Counted from the first letter of the stretch, positions 10,061 through 19,754 are shown. The stretch: DNA of 64,000 nt from Pseudomonas weihenstephanensis (GCF_001043055.1 NZ_JYLF01000003.1:310001-374000); one strand, 5' to 3'. Notes: a model not told the origin generated them from the letters alone. Program-made: numbers and translations.

Positions 10061-10867
10061 TTATTGCGCTGTTTTCTGGGTCGCCGAGTCGCGGTGGTAA
10101 GCCCACCAGATCAACAGCAAACCCCCGACAATCATCGGGATGCATAGGATTTGCCCCATCGTCACCCAGCCGAACGCCAGATAGCCTAGCTGAGCATCCG
10201 GCACGCGGACGAACTCAACGATGAACCGGAAGATGCCGTAGAACAGGGCGAACATGCCGGAAACGGCCATGGTCGGGCGCGGTTTGCGCGAGTACAGCCA
10301 AAGAATCAGGAAGAGTGCCACACCTTCGAGGGCAAACTGGTAAAGCTGCGACGGATGACGCGCCAGTTGCTGCGGGTCGGTGGGGAAAATCATCGCCCAC
10401 GGCACGTCGCTGGCCTTGCCCCACAACTCGGCATTGATGAAGTTACCGATGCGCCCGGCCCCCAGACCAATCGGCACCACCGGGGCAATGAAGTCCATGA
10501 TCTGGAAGAACGATTTGTTGTTGCGCTTGCCAAACCACCAGGTGGCCAGCATCACGCCAATCAGCCCGCCGTGGAACGCCATGCCGCCTTTCCATACTTC
10601 AAAAATCAGCAGCGGGTTGGCGATGTAAGCGCTCAGGTCGTAGAACAGCACGTAGCCCAAGCGACCGCCGACAATCACGCCCATCGCCACCCAAAACACC
10701 AGGTCAGAGAGTTTCTCTTTGGTCCAGGTCGGGTCGAAGCGGTTGAGGCGGCGCGACAGGATCAGCCAGGCGGCGCCAATGCCGATCAGGTACATCAAGC
10801 CGTACCAATGGATTTTCAGCGGGCCGATGGCCAATGCCACCGGGTCAATCTGCGGGTAAGGCAGCAT
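10061..10867 (-). CDS. lgt: Prolipoprotein diacylglyceryl transferase
   Basis: The 268-residue inner-membrane enzyme transfers diacylglycerol from phosphatidylglycerol to the lipobox Cys of prolipoproteins, the first lipoprotein maturation step. Motifs seen are [34 protein letters not shown] (conserved HGG with the essential His), [13 protein letters not shown] (the Lgt signature) and RHPSQLYQ. About seven hydrophobic segments are present. The gene starts 12 bases after the end of the frameshifted tauE-like gene and precedes thyA. Confidence 0.97.
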   Translation of the reverse strand: MLPYPQIDPVALAIGPLKIHWYGLMYLIGIGAAWLILSRRLNRFDPTWTKEKLSDLVFWVAMGVIVGGRLGYVLFYDLSAYIANPLLIFEVWKGGMAFHGGLIGVMLATWWFGKRNNKSFFQIMDFIAPVVPIGLGAGRIGNFINAELWGKASDVPWAMIFPTDPQQLARHPSQLYQFALEGVALFLILWLYSRKPRPTMAVSGMFALFYGIFRFIVEFVRVPDAQLGYLAFGWVTMGQILCIPMIVGGLLLIWWAYHRDSATQKTAQ

Positions 10868-10879
10868 TGCGACTCCTTG

Positions 10880-11663
10880 TTAGATCAGGAAACTCACACC
10901 GACACAGAACAACAGTGCGGCAAACAGCCGTTTCAGCAGACGCGGCGAAAGCTTATGGGCCAAACGCGCACCGAAACGGGCGAAAAACATGCTGGTCAGG
11001 GCAACCCCCCAGCAACGCCGGCAAGTACACAAACCCCAGACTATGCGCGGGCAGGTCGGGGTTGTGCCAGCCAATGATCATGAAACTTAATGCACCCACC
11101 AACGCAATCGGCAACCCGCACGCCGCCGAAGTGGCGACCGCTTGCTGCATCGGCACACTGCGCCAGCTCAGGAACGGCACGGTCAAGGAGCCACCGCCCA
11201 CCCCGAAAATCGCCGAGGCCCAGCCAATCACCGTACCGGCCAGGGTCAGACCGACTTTGCCCGGGACCGTTCGGCTGGCCTTGGGTTTAAGCTCCAGGGC
11301 CATTTGCGCGGCAATGACCAAGGCAAACACGCCAATGATCTTTTGCAAATGGGGCCCGGCGATTGCTTCGGCTGTGAGTGCACCAATGCCCGCGCCGATC
11401 AAAATACCCAGCGCCATCCACACAAACAGCGGCCAGCGCACCGCGCCTTTGCGGTTGTGTTCACGGATCGAGTTGATCGAGGTAAAGATGATCGTCGCCA
11501 GGGACGTGCCCACGGCCAGGTGAGTCAGCACCTGCGGGTTGAACCCCTGCAAGGTGAAACTGAACACCAGCACCGGGACGATGATAATCCCGCCACCGAC
11601 CCCAAACAGCCCGGCCAAAACCCCTGCGAAGCCTCCCAGCACCAGATAGAGCAGAAATTCCAT
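10880..11663 (-). pseudogene. TauE/SafE-family membrane protein with a frameshift
   Basis: From ATG 11663 the frame reads MEFLLYLVLGGFAGVLAGLFGVGGG, the TauE/SafE signature, with the second copy ASAIFGVGGGSLTVPF; such proteins export sulfite or sulfonates. After GFVYLPALLG the frame is lost in a run of six G (plus-strand C 11005-11010). The next frame carries the expected end, VALTSMFFARFGARLAHKLSPRLLKRLFAALLFCVGVSFLI, stopping at 10880. One G fewer would give a normal protein of about 260 residues. A sequencing error in a homopolymer, a recent mutation or slippage are all possible. Its place next to lgt-thyA is conserved in pseudomonads. Confidence 0.75.
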
Positions 11664-11782
11664 GACGCCCCCCCCCAATTTGATCCGCATGGTAACGGAG
11701 CAACGGCTTAGGCTCCACACATGGCGCGAGGCGCCGGGGCAATCTATAAGTAGTGGGGTTAAAAAAACATTAAGGACTGCCC

Positions 11783-12562
11783 ATGTGCTTGATTGTGTTT
11801 GCCTGGCGCCCCGGCCATGCACAGCCGCTGGTGGTAGCGGCCAACCGTGATGAGTTTTATGCACGCCCCACCCAACCGCTGGCCCAGTGGGCCGAAGCGC
11901 CGCAGGTGTATGCCGGGCGCGATCTCGAGGCGGGTGGTACGTGGCTGGGGATTGGCGCTGATGGCCGTTTTGCGGCGCTGACCAATATTCGGGAGCCGCA
12001 CAAGCCTGCTTCGCGCCGTTCGCGGGGCGAATTGGTGGAGTTTTTTTTGAGCGGAAGCCAAACATTGGGCGACTACTTTAAAGACGTTGGGCAACGTTCG
12101 CTGGATTATGCAGGCTTTAACTTGTTGTTAGGCACGCGTGATGAACTGTGGCATTTCAACTCCCATGAAACGGCGCCAGTACCTTTGAGCGCCGGGGTCT
12201 ACGGCTTATCTAACGCAGGCCTTGATAGTCCCTGGCCGAAGTTGATTAAAGCCAAAGCCGAGCTGCATCAGGTGTTGAGTGACCCGCAGCCCTACGCCTT
12301 ACTCAAATTGCTTGAGAATCGGGACACTGCGCAGGTCAGTGAGCTGCCTGATACCGGCGTGGGGTTGGCCACAGAGCATTTGTTGTCGAGTGTGTTTATT
12401 GCCAGCGCCACGTATGGAACGCGCGCCAGCACGGCATTGATCGTCAAAGCTGACGGTTCAAGGGTCATGGTGGAGCGCAGCTTTGGGCCTGGTGGTGGGC
12501 GTTTGGGCGAGGTTTGCCTGGATCAGCCCTCACCCTCACCCTCACCCTCTCCCCGAGGGTGA
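11783..12562 (+). CDS. NRDE (TANGO2-like) family protein
   Basis: The 259-residue protein begins MCLIVFAW and contains VVAANRDEFYARPT, the NRDE motif that names the family, then GGTWLGIGADGRFAALTNIR. The biochemical role of bacterial members is unsettled; animal TANGO2 is linked to Golgi and heme/lipid handling. The last ten residues (SPSPSPSPRG) are encoded by a REP-like hairpin that also contains the stop codon, so the true ancestral C-terminus was probably shorter or different. It is convergent with ptsP; the ATG follows TTAAGGACTGCCC. Confidence 0.9.
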   Translation: MCLIVFAWRPGHAQPLVVAANRDEFYARPTQPLAQWAEAPQVYAGRDLEAGGTWLGIGADGRFAALTNIREPHKPASRRSRGELVEFFLSGSQTLGDYFKDVGQRSLDYAGFNLLLGTRDELWHFNSHETAPVPLSAGVYGLSNAGLDSPWPKLIKAKAELHQVLSDPQPYALLKLLENRDTAQVSELPDTGVGLATEHLLSSVFIASATYGTRASTALIVKADGSRVMVERSFGPGGGRLGEVCLDQPSPSPSPSPRG

Positions 12563-12577
12563 GGGTGAGGGGCTTTT
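12533..12577. terminator. Long REP-like hairpin acting as bidirectional terminator
   Basis: A 17-bp perfect stem (12533-12549 with 12555-12571) with a 5-base loop is followed by GGCTTTT. It is built from a CACCCT hexamer repeated in the left arm. It lies between the convergent NRDE gene and ptsP and overlaps the NRDE stop codon at 12560-12562. Confidence 0.75.
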
Positions 12578-14855
12578 AATACGGTTTGATCGCCGCCGGG
12601 TTCATCATGCGGGTCAGCCCCATGTTTTTCAGCGCCAATTGCACGGTGCTGCGGATGACCTGCGGGTTGTCGATGGTCATCACTTCTGCCAGCAGTTCCT
12701 TGGCGCGGCTCAGGCTGACCTGACGCAGCATCCATTTCACTTTCGGCAGGTTGGTGGCGTTCATCGACAGGCTGTCAAAACCCATGGCCATCAACAGGAT
12801 CGCCGCCGCCGGATCGCCCGCCATTTCGCCGCAGATACTCGCAGGTTTGCCTTCGGCATGGGCGTCGCGGACCACTGACTGCAATGCTTGCAGTACGGCG
12901 GGGTGCAAGTAGTCGTACAAATCGGCAACGCGCGGGTTGTTGCGGTCCACCGCCAGCAAATACTGGGTCAAGTCGTTGGAACCTACGGACAGGAAGTCGA
13001 CCTGACGCGCCAGCTCTTTGGTTTGATACACCGCTGCCGGAATCTCGATCATCACGCCAATCGGCGGCATCGGTACGTCCGTGCCTTCATCGCGCACTTC
13101 GCCCCAGGCACGGTGCAGCAGGTGCAGGGCTTCTTCGAGTTCGTGGGTGCCGGAGATCATCGGCAGCAAAATACGCAGGTTGTTCAGGCCTTCGCTGGCC
13201 TTGAGCATGGCCCGGGCCTGAACCAGAAAGATTTCGGGGTGGTCGAGGGTGACGCGAATCCCGCGCCAGCCCAGGAACGGGTTGTCTTCTTTGATCGGGA
13301 AATACGACAGTGACTTGTCGCCGCCAATGTCCAGGCTGCGCATGGTCACCGGTTGCGGATGGAAGGCGGCGAGTTGCTCGCGATAAATCGCCAGCTGCTC
13401 CTTTTCGCTCGGAAAGCGCTGGTTGATCATGAACGGCACTTCGGTGCGGTACAGACCCACGCCTTCTGCGCCGCGCTGTTGCGCGCGCGCCACATCCGCG
13501 AGCAAGCCGGTGTTGACCCACAGCGGCATGCGATGCCCGTCGGGGGTGATGCACGGCAGCTCGCGCAGGGCGTCGAGGCCCTGAGACAGCTGGCGCTCTT
13601 CTTCAACGACTTCGGCGTATTGCTTGCGCAGCAGATCACTGGGGTTGGTGTACACCTCGCCGTGATAGCCGTCGACGATCATCTGAATGCCGTCAACCTT
13701 CGAGTACGGCAGGTCGACCAGGCCCATGACCGTCGGGATGCCCATCGCCCGGGCCAGAATCGCTACGTGGGAGTTACCCGAGCCCAATACCGAGACCAGA
13801 CCGGCCAACTTGCCCTCAGGCACTTCGCCGAGCATGGTCGCGGTCAGTTCTTCGCTGACCAGAATCGTGTGGTCGGGGTAGACCATGGTTTGCTTGCGAT
13901 CATGCTGCAAATAGGCCAGCAGGCGCCGCCCCAGATCACGCACATCCGACGCCCGCTCGCGCAGGTAGTCGTCGTCCATCAATTCAAAACGGTTGACGTG
14001 ATCCGTCACCACCTGGCGCAGAGCGCCCTGTGCCCATTGGCCGGTCTTGATCACATTTTTGACTTCGCTGCCCAGCGATGCGTCATCGAGCATCATCAGG
14101 TACACGTCAAACAGCGCCTGTTCTTCCGGGCGCAGTTGCGTGGCAAGTTTTTTCGACACGGCGCGCATGTCATTGCGCACGCCTTCAAGGGCGGTCTTGA
14201 ACAGGGCGATTTCAGCAGGAATGTCGGTAATGGTTTTGTCGGGCACCACATCGAGGTCAGCTGGAGGCAACATGACCACCGCTGTGCCGACCGCAGCACC
14301 GGGCGACCCCGGAACCCCGACAAACTTGGCTTCCTGAATGCCCTTGCCCTGGCGCCCAAGGCCACGAATCGACCCGGTGGCTTCGGCGTGGGCAATAACG
14401 CCCGCCAGTTGCGCGCTCATCGTCACCAGAAAGGCTTCTTCGCCTTCATCGAACTGGCGGCGTTCCTTTTGCTGGATCACCAGTACACCCACCACACGGC
14501 GGTGGTGGATGATCGGCGCGCCGAGGAAGGAGGCATAACGTTCTTCCCCGGTTTCGGCGAAGTAGCGATAGCGCGGGTGATCGGCGGCGTTTTCGAGGTT
14601 CAGAGGTTCTTCACGGGTGCCCACCAGGCCGACCAGGCCTTCGTTGGGCGCCATGCTGACCTTGCCGATCGAGCGCTTGTTCAAGCCCTCGGTGGCCATC
14701 AGCACGAAACGGTTGGTCTCTGGATCAAGCAAATAGACCGAGCAGACCTGACTGCCCATGGCCTCTTTGACGCGCAACACAATAATCCCCAACGCCGCCT
14801 TGAGATCCTTGGCGGAGTTAACTTCCTGGACGATCTTGCGCAGCGTATTGAGCAT
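12576..14855 (-). CDS. ptsP: Phosphoenolpyruvate-protein phosphotransferase PtsP (enzyme I-Ntr)
   Basis: The 759-residue protein has an N-terminal GAF domain (about 1-160), then the PTS enzyme I domains: the phospho-His loop VLGSGNSHVAILARAMGIPTVMG near residue 355 and the PEP-binding barrel with SLDIGGDKSL, GWRGIRVTLDHPEIF and VDFLSVGSNDLTQYLLAVDRNN. It takes phosphate from PEP and starts the nitrogen-PTS relay (PtsO, PtsN) that regulates rather than transports sugars. It is 21 bases downstream of rppH on the same strand, the usual rppH-ptsP pairing. Confidence 0.97.
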   Translation of the reverse strand: MLNTLRKIVQEVNSAKDLKAALGIIVLRVKEAMGSQVCSVYLLDPETNRFVLMATEGLNKRSIGKVSMAPNEGLVGLVGTREEPLNLENAADHPRYRYFAETGEERYASFLGAPIIHHRRVVGVLVIQQKERRQFDEGEEAFLVTMSAQLAGVIAHAEATGSIRGLGRQGKGIQEAKFVGVPGSPGAAVGTAVVMLPPADLDVVPDKTITDIPAEIALFKTALEGVRNDMRAVSKKLATQLRPEEQALFDVYLMMLDDASLGSEVKNVIKTGQWAQGALRQVVTDHVNRFELMDDDYLRERASDVRDLGRRLLAYLQHDRKQTMVYPDHTILVSEELTATMLGEVPEGKLAGLVSVLGSGNSHVAILARAMGIPTVMGLVDLPYSKVDGIQMIVDGYHGEVYTNPSDLLRKQYAEVVEEERQLSQGLDALRELPCITPDGHRMPLWVNTGLLADVARAQQRGAEGVGLYRTEVPFMINQRFPSEKEQLAIYREQLAAFHPQPVTMRSLDIGGDKSLSYFPIKEDNPFLGWRGIRVTLDHPEIFLVQARAMLKASEGLNNLRILLPMISGTHELEEALHLLHRAWGEVRDEGTDVPMPPIGVMIEIPAAVYQTKELARQVDFLSVGSNDLTQYLLAVDRNNPRVADLYDYLHPAVLQALQSVVRDAHAEGKPASICGEMAGDPAAAILLMAMGFDSLSMNATNLPKVKWMLRQVSLSRAKELLAEVMTIDNPQVIRSTVQLALKNMGLTRMMNPAAIKPY

Positions 14856-14876
14856 GGCTCGGGGTCGAACTCCGTG

Positions 14877-15356
14877 TCAGGCGCGCGTTAAAAGGCGCGG
14901 GGCAAGCTCTTTGAGAGCGCGACGGTAGACCTCGCGCTTGAATGTCACCACCTGGCCCAACGGGTACCAATAACTGACCCAACGCCAGCCATCGAACTCC
15001 GGTTTACCGGTCAAATCCATCCGCACCCGCTGCTCGTTAGAGATCAGGCGCAGCAAAAACCACTTCTGTTTTTGGCCGATGCACAGCGGCTGGCTGTGGG
15101 TACGGACCAAACGTTGCGGCAAACGATAACGCAACCAGCCTCGCGTACAGGCAAGAATTTCTACATCTTCGCGTTCAAGGCCAACTTCTTCGTTCAGCTC
15201 ACGGTACAAGGCGTCTTCCGGCGTCTCATCAGGGTTGATACCGCCCTGGGGAAACTGCCACGCGTCTTGATTGATTCGGCGAGCCCAAAGTACCTGACCA
15301 GCATCATTTGTCAGAATAATCCCGACATTAGGACGGAAACCATCGGGGTCGATCAC
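14877..15356 (-). CDS. rppH: RNA pyrophosphohydrolase RppH
   Basis: The 159-residue Nudix hydrolase removes pyrophosphate from the 5' end of mRNA and so starts decay. The Nudix box is [23 protein letters not shown], preceded by DAWQFPQ. I start it at GTG 15356 ([15 protein letters not shown]), with GAGG 8 bases upstream: that gives the family length and N-terminus, whereas the ATG at 15440 would add 28 unlikely residues. It lies upstream of ptsP and is divergent from the HAD phosphatase gene. Confidence 0.95.
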   Translation of the reverse strand: MIDPDGFRPNVGIILTNDAGQVLWARRINQDAWQFPQGGINPDETPEDALYRELNEEVGLEREDVEILACTRGWLRYRLPQRLVRTHSQPLCIGQKQKWFLLRLISNEQRVRMDLTGKPEFDGWRWVSYWYPLGQVVTFKREVYRRALKELAPRLLTRA

Positions 15357-15498
15357 GGCAACAACCTCGCAAACGCATGTCGCCGCATTGTTCCACAAAG
15401 GTTGTGAAAGCAGCAACGCGCCTTCCTGCCTTATGTGCACTCTTATTAAAAGACCGTATTGTGGTGGGCCTTCAACGACAGCTCAGCGGGTAATTGCA

Positions 15499-16155
15499 AT
15501 GCGTCTGGCTTTATTTGACTTGGACAACACCCTTTTAGGCGGCGACAGTGACCACGCGTGGGGCGACTACCTGTGCCAGCGCGGCATTCTGGACGGCGAC
15601 GCGTACAAGGCGCGTAACGACGCGTTCTATCAGGATTACCTGGCGGGCAAGCTCGACAATGCCGCCTACCTGAATTTCAGCATGGAAATTTTTGGCCGCC
15701 ATGACATGGCGCAACTGGATCAATGGCACCGCGAATTCATGCGCGACTGCATTGAGCCATTGATGCTGCCGAAGGCCTTGGCCCTGCTGGCCCAACACCG
15801 CAAAGCTGGCGACACGCTGGTGATCATCACCGCCACCAACCGCGTGGTCACGGCCCCGATTGCACAAAAACTGGGCGTGGAACATTTGATCGCCACCGAA
15901 TGCGAAATCGTCGACGGCCGCTATACCGGGCGCAGCACCGACGTGCCGTGCTTTCGCGAAGGCAAAGTCACACGGTTGAATCGCTGGATGCAAGAAAACG
16001 GCTATAGCCTGCAAGACAGCTACTTCTACAGTGACTCGATGAATGACCTGCCGTTGCTGGAGCAAGTCACGCATCCAGTGGCGGTTGACCCCGATGAGAA
16101 CCTGCGGGCTGAAGCCCTCAAGCGCGGCTGGCCGGTCATCTCGTTACGCGCCTAA
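15499..16155 (+). CDS. HAD-IB family phosphatase (histidinol-phosphatase/SerB-like)
   Basis: The 218-residue HAD hydrolase opens [18 protein letters not shown], motif I with nucleophile Asp8 and acid Asp10; TLVIITATN is motif II and [25 protein letters not shown] is motif III/IV. The IB cap and SerB-like motifs mark a phosphoserine-phosphatase-like enzyme. The orthologous position next to rppH-ptsP in P. aeruginosa is occupied by a HAD-IB protein that I recall being linked to histidinol-phosphate; the substrate here is inferred. ATG 15499 is used, as the upstream extension lacks family similarity. Confidence 0.88.
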   Translation: MRLALFDLDNTLLGGDSDHAWGDYLCQRGILDGDAYKARNDAFYQDYLAGKLDNAAYLNFSMEIFGRHDMAQLDQWHREFMRDCIEPLMLPKALALLAQHRKAGDTLVIITATNRVVTAPIAQKLGVEHLIATECEIVDGRYTGRSTDVPCFREGKVTRLNRWMQENGYSLQDSYFYSDSMNDLPLLEQVTHPVAVDPDENLRAEALKRGWPVISLRA

Positions 16156-16160
16156 AAGCA

Positions 16161-16280
16161 AAAGCCCCTCACCCTAGCCCTCTCCCTTCGGGAGAGGGGA
16201 CTAAAAGCAAAAGCAGATGTGCGTAACGCCACAGATCAAACGCCCTCTCCTGCGGGAGAGGGCTGGGGTGAGGGCAAGCC
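16161..16280. repeat. Inverted pair of REP-like palindromes
   Basis: Two copies of the CCCTCACCC..CCCTCTCCC / GGGAGAGGG element face each other: 16161-16200 (forward, stem CTCTCCC-TTC-GGGAGAG) and 16241-16280 (reverse, ending CTGGGGTGAGGGCAAGCC). The arrangement is that of a REP doublet or REPIN. It fills the gap between the convergent HAD and DUF2269 genes and probably also terminates transcription. Confidence 0.75.
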
Positions 16281-16709
16281 TTAAACCGGCTTGGCGCCCA
16301 TCAACCCCGCAATGGCGATAAAGCAAACGGCACAAAAAATCGCCAGCCCCAGCGTAAAGCGTGGATGTTTGGCCACCCGGCCCAAGCGCAAGCGGTTAAG
16401 CCGTACCACCAGCCATAACCAGCTCAACGCGCCCAGCCCATACAGGCAACTGCCCGCCAACAACCACAGTTGACTCAGCGGCCAGCCCGCCAGGTGCACC
16501 AACCACCAGCCACTCACCGGCAAGGCCAGCAGGCAAAGTCCCATCAGCGCCCAGACAAACCCCCACGGGCGACGCACGGCGCCACCCGACAGGTCTTTGT
16601 CCCCGGCACGCCAGCGGCGTATCACCACCACCAACAAAGCGATGGCGCTGACAAACAACAGCAGTGTCGACACGCCATGCAGCAACTTCAACGCGGTGAA
16701 GGTTTCCAT
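16281..16709 (-). CDS. DUF2269-type integral membrane protein
   Basis: The 142-residue protein has four hydrophobic segments (about 15-30, 50-72, 77-98 and 118-138) and the GVSTLLLFVSAIALL and GWWLVHLAG features of the DUF2269 family. Function is unknown. It lies 40 bases downstream of ilvA on the same strand and is probably co-transcribed with it. No catalytic motif is visible. Confidence 0.75.
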   Translation of the reverse strand: METFTALKLLHGVSTLLLFVSAIALLVVVIRRWRAGDKDLSGGAVRRPWGFVWALMGLCLLALPVSGWWLVHLAGWPLSQLWLLAGSCLYGLGALSWLWLVVRLNRLRLGRVAKHPRFTLGLAIFCAVCFIAIAGLMGAKPV

Positions 16710-16749
16710 GTCATTGATTCCTTGAGCAGTTCAATCAGCGTAGCGGCTC

Positions 16750-18264
16750 TTAGCCAAGAAACAGCTGATAGGCCGGATTATCACTTTCATCCCAGTAGGG
16801 GTAACCGATATCGGCCAACGCCGCAGGCACCAAATGACGCTCATCGGCAGGCACTTGCAGCCCGGCCATCACCCGGCCGTCGGCAGCGCCGTGGTTGCGG
16901 TAATGAAACATCGAGATGTTCCAGCGCCCGCCCAGTTTGTTGAGGAAGTTGAACAGCGCCCCCGGACGCTCCGGGAATTCGAAACGGAACAACAACTCAT
17001 CACTGACCTTGGCCGCGTGCCCGCCCACCATGTGCCGAATGTGCAACTTGGCCAGCTCGTTGTCGGTCAGGTCGACCACCGGGAAGCCTTGCTCTTTAAG
17101 GCTCGCCAGCAAGGCACTGCGCGGATCGTTGACCGGGTGCGTTTGCACACCGACAAAAATGTGCGCTTCGCTGCCGGTGTGGTAGCGGTAGTTAAATTCG
17201 GTGATCTGGCGCTTGCCGATCGCCTGGCAGAACGCTTTGAAGCTGCCCGCTTCTTCAGGAATGGTCACGGCGATGATGGCTTCGCGACCTTCACCCAACT
17301 CAGCCCGCTCGGCTACATGGCGCAAACGGTCGAAGTTGACGTTGGCGCCCGAGTCGATGGCTACCAGAGTCTGGCCGCGAACACCGCGCTGTTCGACGTA
17401 TTTTTTGATCCCCGCCACGCCCAACGCCCCAGCAGGTTCGGTGATTGAGCGGGTATCGTCGAAGATGTCCTTGATCGCTGCGCAGATCTCGTCAGTGCTG
17501 ACGGTGATCACTTCGTCGACGTAGTCTTTGCAGATGTCGAACGTGTGCTGGCCGATCTGCCCAACGGCCACGCCGTCCGCAAAAATCCCCACGGTTGGCA
17601 GCACGACACGCTCTCCTGCGGCCATCGCGGCTTGCAGGCAGTTGGAGTCATCTGGCTCGACACCAATGATTTTGATGTCCGGGCGCAGGTATTTCACATA
17701 CGCCGCAATACCTGCGATCAGTCCGCCACCCCCGACGGGCACAAAAATCGCGTCCAGTGGTGCCGGGTGCTGACGCAGAATTTCCATTGCCACGGTGCCC
17801 TGCCCGGCAATGGTGTGCGGGTCATCGTAGGGGTGAACGTAGACGTAGCCTTTTTGCTCAACCAGTTGCAGCGAATACGCCAGCGCTTCAGGGAAAGAAT
17901 CACCGTGCAGCACCACAATGCCGCCACGCGAGCGCACGCCTTCGATTTTGATCTCGGGTGTGGTTTTAGGCATGACGATGACGGCTTTGACCCCCAACAC
18001 CTTGGCGGCCAGCGCCAGGCCTTGCGCATGGTTACCGGCCGATGCCGTGACCACGCCACAGGCGCGCTCGGCATCTGTCAGGTGCATGAGTTTGTTGTAA
18101 GCGCCACGAATCTTGAACGAGTACACCGGTTGCAGATCTTCACGTTTCAGCAAAATCTGATTGCCCAACCGCTCGGTCAACTGGTTAGCAGCTTGCAGGG
18201 GCGTTTCAACGGCAACGTCATAAACGCGCGAGGTGAGGATCTTCTTAACGTACTGTTCGAGCAT
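16750..18264 (-). CDS. ilvA: Threonine ammonia-lyase, biosynthetic
   Basis: The 504-residue PLP enzyme converts threonine to 2-oxobutanoate, the first step to isoleucine. The PLP lysine is Lys51 in YSFKIRGAYNKL, the phosphate-binding loop is VPVGGGGLIAG, and ASAGNHAQGLA is conserved. Two ACT-like regulatory domains occupy about 325-504 (EEAGSFKAFC and PERPGALFNFL), so isoleucine feedback is expected. It is divergent from rpiA, with a REP element between, and precedes the DUF2269 gene. Confidence 0.96.
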   Translation of the reverse strand: MLEQYVKKILTSRVYDVAVETPLQAANQLTERLGNQILLKREDLQPVYSFKIRGAYNKLMHLTDAERACGVVTASAGNHAQGLALAAKVLGVKAVIVMPKTTPEIKIEGVRSRGGIVVLHGDSFPEALAYSLQLVEQKGYVYVHPYDDPHTIAGQGTVAMEILRQHPAPLDAIFVPVGGGGLIAGIAAYVKYLRPDIKIIGVEPDDSNCLQAAMAAGERVVLPTVGIFADGVAVGQIGQHTFDICKDYVDEVITVSTDEICAAIKDIFDDTRSITEPAGALGVAGIKKYVEQRGVRGQTLVAIDSGANVNFDRLRHVAERAELGEGREAIIAVTIPEEAGSFKAFCQAIGKRQITEFNYRYHTGSEAHIFVGVQTHPVNDPRSALLASLKEQGFPVVDLTDNELAKLHIRHMVGGHAAKVSDELLFRFEFPERPGALFNFLNKLGGRWNISMFHYRNHGAADGRVMAGLQVPADERHLVPAALADIGYPYWDESDNPAYQLFLG

Positions 18265-18351
18265 CGGAAAGCGTCACTGTGCGAGTTGGCAGGGACCCGG
18301 GAGTCTACCCCAGCGTTTACACGGGCGACCATACGAAATGGAAGGTTTATA

Positions 18352-18395
18352 AAAGCCCCCTCTCCCAAAGGGAGAGGGTTGGGGTGAGGGCAAAG
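18352..18395. repeat. REP-like palindrome
   Basis: A single copy of the CCCTCTCCC-AAA-GGGAGAGGG element with the GGGGTGAGGG tail lies between the divergent ilvA and rpiA genes. It is the same family as at 12533, 16161, 23274 and 63660. Confidence 0.75.
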
Positions 18396-18469
18396 GGTTG
18401 CACCACACAGCCGGGCACTTGCCCGTATAATGCCGGCCTTCTGTTTTCCTTCCCGCCCCGGAGCCCGCA

Positions 18470-19141
18470 ATGACCCAGGATCAACTCAAACAGGCCGTCG
18501 CCCAAGCGGCGGTCGATTTCATCCTTCCCAAGCTGGATGACAAGAGCATCGTGGGGGTTGGCACCGGCTCCACGGCCAACTGCTTCATCGACGCACTGGC
18601 CCAGCACAAGGGCGCGTTTGACGGCGCCGTTGCCAGTTCCGAAGCCACCGCCGCCCGCCTCAAGGGTCACGGCATTCCTGTGTATGAGCTCAACACCGTC
18701 AGCGACCTGGAGTTCTATGTAGACGGCGCCGACGAAAGCGACGAAAACCTCAACCTGATCAAGGGCGGTGGTGCAGCCTTGACCCGCGAGAAAATCGTGG
18801 CCGCAGTCGCCAAAACCTTTATCTGCATCGCCGACGCCAGCAAGCTGGTGCCGGTGCTGGGCGCCTTCCCGCTGCCAGTCGAAGTGATCCCGATGGCCCG
18901 CAGTCACGTGGCCCGCGAGCTGGTCAAGCTGGGCGGCGATCCGGTGTACCGCGAAGGTGTGATCACCGACAACGGCAACATCATCATTGATGTGTTCAAC
19001 ATGCAAATCACCAACCCGGTGGAGCTGGAGCGTCAAATCAACGCCATCGTCGGTGTGGTCACCAACGGCTTGTTCGCCGCGCGACCTGCCGATTTACTGC
19101 TGCTGGGCACGCCAGAAGGCGTTAAAACCCTGTCGAAGTAA
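18470..19141 (+). CDS. rpiA: Ribose-5-phosphate isomerase A
   Basis: The 223-residue enzyme interconverts ribose 5-phosphate and ribulose 5-phosphate. Family motifs are [54 protein letters not shown] and the C-terminal [25 protein letters not shown] ribosome site precedes the ATG. The gene is divergent from ilvA and followed by a strong terminator shared with the DUF1161 gene. Confidence 0.97.
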   Translation: MTQDQLKQAVAQAAVDFILPKLDDKSIVGVGTGSTANCFIDALAQHKGAFDGAVASSEATAARLKGHGIPVYELNTVSDLEFYVDGADESDENLNLIKGGGAALTREKIVAAVAKTFICIADASKLVPVLGAFPLPVEVIPMARSHVARELVKLGGDPVYREGVITDNGNIIIDVFNMQITNPVELERQINAIVGVVTNGLFAARPADLLLLGTPEGVKTLSK

Positions 19142-19153
19142 ATTCACAGGTGT

Positions 19154-19184
19154 AAAAAAGCCGACGCTCAGCGTCGGCTTTTTT
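19154..19184. terminator. Bidirectional rho-independent terminator
   Basis: GCCGACGC (19160-19167) pairs with GCGTCGGC (19171-19178), flanked by A6 on the left and T6 on the right, so it serves rpiA (+) and the DUF1161 gene (-). Confidence 0.93.
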
Positions 19185-19196
19185 GTACGCGTTGGG

Positions 19197-19418
19197 TTAA
19201 CCGCGCTTGTAAACGATCTCTTTGGTGTTGCCACCGCAGGTGCCGACCACTTTGCCGTCGGCCGATGCGCCTTTGTCGACGATCTCCAGCGAATAGTGTG
19301 CAACGCCTTTGGCGTCAAGCTCGGCAGCGATTTCGTTTTTCAGCTCGCCACAGTCTTTCGCGGCAAAGGCTGTACTTGCCAGCGTCATCAAGCTGACAGC
19401 CACTAAAATCTTCTTCAT
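19197..19418 (-). CDS. DUF1161 small exported protein
   Basis: The 73-residue protein has a signal peptide (MKKILVAVSLMTLASTAFA, cleavage after about residue 19) and a short mature part with two cysteines (AKDCGELKNEI and VVGTCGGNTKEIVYKR), likely disulfide-linked in the periplasm. This is the DUF1161 pattern; function unknown. It shares a bidirectional terminator with rpiA. Confidence 0.88.
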   Translation of the reverse strand: MKKILVAVSLMTLASTAFAAKDCGELKNEIAAELDAKGVAHYSLEIVDKGASADGKVVGTCGGNTKEIVYKRG

Positions 19419-19538
19419 CCGTCACATCCCCTGTTCAAAACAAATAGGGTGCGCCGCGCTTGCACAGCGTCGCACCCAGACGGTGTAGCGGAGTTTATGG
19501 CAAACGGCCAGCCTTTAAGTTCAAAAGGATGGCGTGAC

Positions 19539-19754
19539 TCAGCTGCTGGCGATCCGGAATCCCACCTTGAGGGTCACTTGATAGTGCGCCACTTTGCCGT
19601 CCTTGATATGCCCGCGCGTATCGAGCACTTCGAACCATTCCAGGTGCTTGATGCTTTTGTTGGCCTCGGCCAGTGCATTACTGATGGCGTCTTCTATGCT
19701 GCTCGGGGACGAGCCTACCAGTTCGATTTTCTTGTAGGTGTGATGGTCAGACAT
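19539..19754 (-). CDS. Dodecin family flavin-binding protein
   Basis: The 71-residue protein [25 protein letters not shown] matches dodecins, which form hollow dodecamers that store or buffer flavin. The Trp that stacks on the flavin is present in [13 protein letters not shown], and the strand [14 protein letters not shown] is typical. The start is ATG 19754, with GGAGAA upstream. It stands alone between the DUF1161 and DUF883 genes. Confidence 0.93.
   Translation of the reverse strand: MSDHHTYKKIELVGSSPSSIEDAISNALAEANKSIKHLEWFEVLDTRGHIKDGKVAHYQVTLKVGFRIASS

Noticed and set aside
10953..12065. Longer reading of the tauE-like gene starting at 12065
   Set aside because: The extra N-terminal ~134 residues overlap the NRDE gene on the other strand and have no membrane character; the family N-terminus starts at ATG 11663.
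13353..14891. 512-codon plus-strand frame opposite ptsP
   Set aside because: It is an antisense shadow of the GC-rich ptsP gene; the His-rich, Gln-rich translation has no domain and ptsP is unmistakable.
19154..19184. Small RNA gene at the rpiA hairpin
   Set aside because: The symmetric A/T-flanked hairpin between convergent genes is fully explained as a bidirectional terminator.
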